DNA of 6,896 nucleotides, from positions 1 through 6,896 of the forward strand of contig JBDSEG010000174.1 in NCBI GenBank assembly GCA_039920165.1. The letters are read 5' to 3'. Below the pieces are notes generated by a model. That model was not told where the DNA came from. It saw only the letters and a list, made by a program, of their open reading frames with translations, and did no database searches. The DNA is from JBDSEG01 sp039920165. GTDB taxonomy: Bacteria; Pseudomonadota; Gammaproteobacteria; Burkholderiales; Burkholderiaceae_C. The translations under genes were made by a program, and so were the position numbers. The first letter of the stretch is position 1. The number at the start of each line of letters is the position of its first letter. Below, piece after piece: positions 5,534-6,896 of this stretch.

Positions 5534-6896
5534 TCACCACCGTCCTCGCCTTCATCGTCACCCTCGGTGTGCTGATCGTGATCCACGAATATGGTCACTA
5601 CCGCGTGGCGGTCGCGTGCGGGGTCAAGGTGCTCCGCTTCTCGGTCGGCTTCGGACGCGTGCTGTGGCGCCGCCAGGCATCCGCCAGCAGCACCGAGTTC
5701 GTCGTCTCCATGCTGCCGCTCGGCGGCTATGTGCGAATGCTCGACGAGCGCGAAGGCCCGGTCGCGCCCGGCGAGCAACATCTTGCGTTCAACCGCAAGC
5801 CGCTGTGGCAACGCTCCGCGATCGTGGCGGCCGGGCCGATCGCCAACCTGCTGCTCGCCGTGCTGCTGTACGGCGCGGCGCACTGGATCGGCGTCGACGA
5901 GCCGCGTGCCTTGCTCGGCCCGCCGGTCGTCGACAGCCCGGCCGAACGCGCGGGCCTGCGCGCCGGCGACTGGGTGCGGGCTTATTCGAGCGACGGCACC
6001 GATTGGACCGACGTGCATTCGATGACCGATCTGCGCTGGGAGCTTACGCAGGCGGTGCTGCACGGCACGCCGCTGCAGTTCATCGTGTCGGATCGCGAGG
6101 GCCATGGCCAGCGCCGCGTCGCGCTCCCGCTGGAAGGGCTCACCTCGCGCGAGGTCGATCCCGAGCTGATGCGGCGCATCGGCATCGGATCGCCCCTCAG
6201 CGAGCCAGTGCTCGGCGAGGTCAAGCCCGGCGGTCCCGGCGCGGCAGCGGGGCTGCGCGCGGGCGACCGAGTTATCACCATCGACGGCATTCCCATCGTC
6301 GACGGATCCAAGGTGCGTGAGCTCATCCTGGCCAGCGGCCGCAGCGGCGAGGCGCGGCCCATGCAGTGGCGCGTCGAGCGTGCCGGCCATACGCTGGAGA
6401 CGACCGTCAAGCCGGTGGTCGCGGTGGTCGGTGGCGAACGCGTCGGCAGGGTCGAGCTGTATCCCGGCCAGCCGCCCGAAATGGTGCTGGTGCGCTATGG
6501 CTTCATCGACGGCATCGCGAAGGCGTTCTCGCGCACCTGGGAGATGTCGACCCTCACGCTCAAGATGCTTGGCAAGATGGTGATCGGCGAAGCGTCGCTG
6601 AAGAACCTGAGCGGTCCGCTCACGATCGCCGACTATGCCGGCCAGTCGGCGCGCCTCGGCCTGGCCTACTACCTCGGCTTTCTCGCGGTCGTCAGCATCA
6701 GCCTCGGCGTGCTCAACCTGTTGCCGCTGCCGATGCTCGATGGCGGACACCTGATGTATTATCTTTTCGAGGGTGTGACCGGGCGTCCGGTCTCCGAGTT
6801 GTGGCTGGATCGGCTTCAGCGCGGCGGTGTGGCACTCATGCTCATGATGATGTCCCTGGCTCTGTACAACGACGTGGCCCGCCTCCTGGGCCTGCA
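5530..6896 (+). CDS. rseP: RseP site-2 intramembrane zinc metalloprotease (3' end outside window)
   Basis: RseP is the inner-membrane protease that, after DegS-type cleavage, cuts the anti-sigma factor RseA within the membrane to free sigma-E, and it also clears signal peptides. The window holds 455 codons with no stop; E. coli RseP is 450 residues, so only the last few residues should be missing. The zinc site HEYGH (19-23) lies in the first membrane span (about 3-25). A second span is at about 97-118. Two periplasmic PDZ domains follow (about 120-205 and 222-300), each with the Ala-Gly-Leu-Arg-Ala-Gly-Asp motif (141-147, and 240-246 as AGLRAGD). The third catalytic residue is Asp404 in NLLPLPMLDGGH (396-407), within the third span (about 378-402 onward), and the last span is at about 432-448. 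The ATG overlaps the dxr stop. The short YNDVARL (446-452) near the end fits the family C-terminus. Confidence 0.96.
   Translation, partial: MITTVLAFIVTLGVLIVIHEYGHYRVAVACGVKVLRFSVGFGRVLWRRQASASSTEFVVSMLPLGGYVRMLDEREGPVAPGEQHLAFNRKPLWQRSAIVAAGPIANLLLAVLLYGAAHWIGVDEPRALLGPPVVDSPAERAGLRAGDWVRAYSSDGTDWTDVHSMTDLRWELTQAVLHGTPLQFIVSDREGHGQRRVALPLEGLTSREVDPELMRRIGIGSPLSEPVLGEVKPGGPGAAAGLRAGDRVITIDGIPIVDGSKVRELILASGRSGEARPMQWRVERAGHTLETTVKPVVAVVGGERVGRVELYPGQPPEMVLVRYGFIDGIAKAFSRTWEMSTLTLKMLGKMVIGEASLKNLSGPLTIADYAGQSARLGLAYYLGFLAVVSISLGVLNLLPLPMLDGGHLMYYLFEGVTGRPVSELWLDRLQRGGVALMLMMMSLALYNDVARLLGL

Noticed and set aside
5398..6750. A 450-codon open frame on the minus strand opposite dxr and rseP
   Set aside because: It lies wholly antisense to rseP and the end of dxr, whose catalytic motifs are intact. 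Its translation is a His/Arg/Asp/Ala-rich composition typical of the complement of GC-rich codons and shows no recognisable domain.
1..6896. An undescribed system, phage, insertion sequence, defence island or CRISPR array
   Set aside because: All open sequence is explained by eight conserved housekeeping genes in their standard proteobacterial order. The spacers are at most about 125 bases, and no repeats or foreign-looking composition were seen.

Overview
The window is a GC-rich (roughly two-thirds GC by eye), tightly packed, single-strand stretch of a proteobacterial core operon: rpsB (3' end) - tsf - pyrH - frr - uppS - cdsA - dxr - rseP (5' part, cut by the window end). Gene order and protein sequences are those of Proteobacteria. 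The EF-Ts N-terminus (TDAPMMECKKAL, then EELLRVKLGSKA) looks betaproteobacterial, most like Burkholderiales as I remember those sequences; I would not name a genus. No mobile element, CRISPR array, tRNA/rRNA or phage gene is visible, and no stretch over about 125 bases lacks a gene.

Layout: positions 1-254 hold the last 83 codons of ribosomal protein S2. The 123-base spacer that follows holds a clear intrinsic-terminator-like hairpin (287-311), then a second GC-rich hairpin (341-360) just ahead of the tsf ribosome binding site. tsf (378-1295) is separated from pyrH (1385-2095) by 89 bases containing a perfect 8-bp dyad. frr (2124-2684) has a strong Shine-Dalgarno. From frr onward the genes are start/stop coupled: frr/uppS overlap by ATGA, uppS/cdsA are 2 bases apart, cdsA/dxr 1 base apart, and dxr/rseP overlap by ATGA.

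How the genes fit together: S2, EF-Ts and ribosome recycling factor serve translation. PyrH makes UDP, the precursor of CTP and UDP-sugars; CTP is the co-substrate of CdsA and UDP-sugars feed peptidoglycan. Dxr commits carbon to the MEP isoprenoid pathway, whose products UppS polymerises to undecaprenyl diphosphate, the precursor of the cell-wall lipid carrier. CdsA makes CDP-diacylglycerol for phospholipids. RseP is the inner-membrane site-2 protease of the envelope-stress (sigma-E type) response. The cluster thus couples translation capacity to envelope growth and surveillance.

I looked for an undescribed system and do not find one: every open stretch is explained by a well-known housekeeping gene. 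The most noteworthy deviations are a Trp-to-Phe change in the active-site flexible loop of Dxr (HPNFSMG instead of the usual HPNWSMG), the structured spacers around tsf, and a longer than usual UppS N-terminus. Long reverse-strand open frames are shadows of GC-rich codon use.
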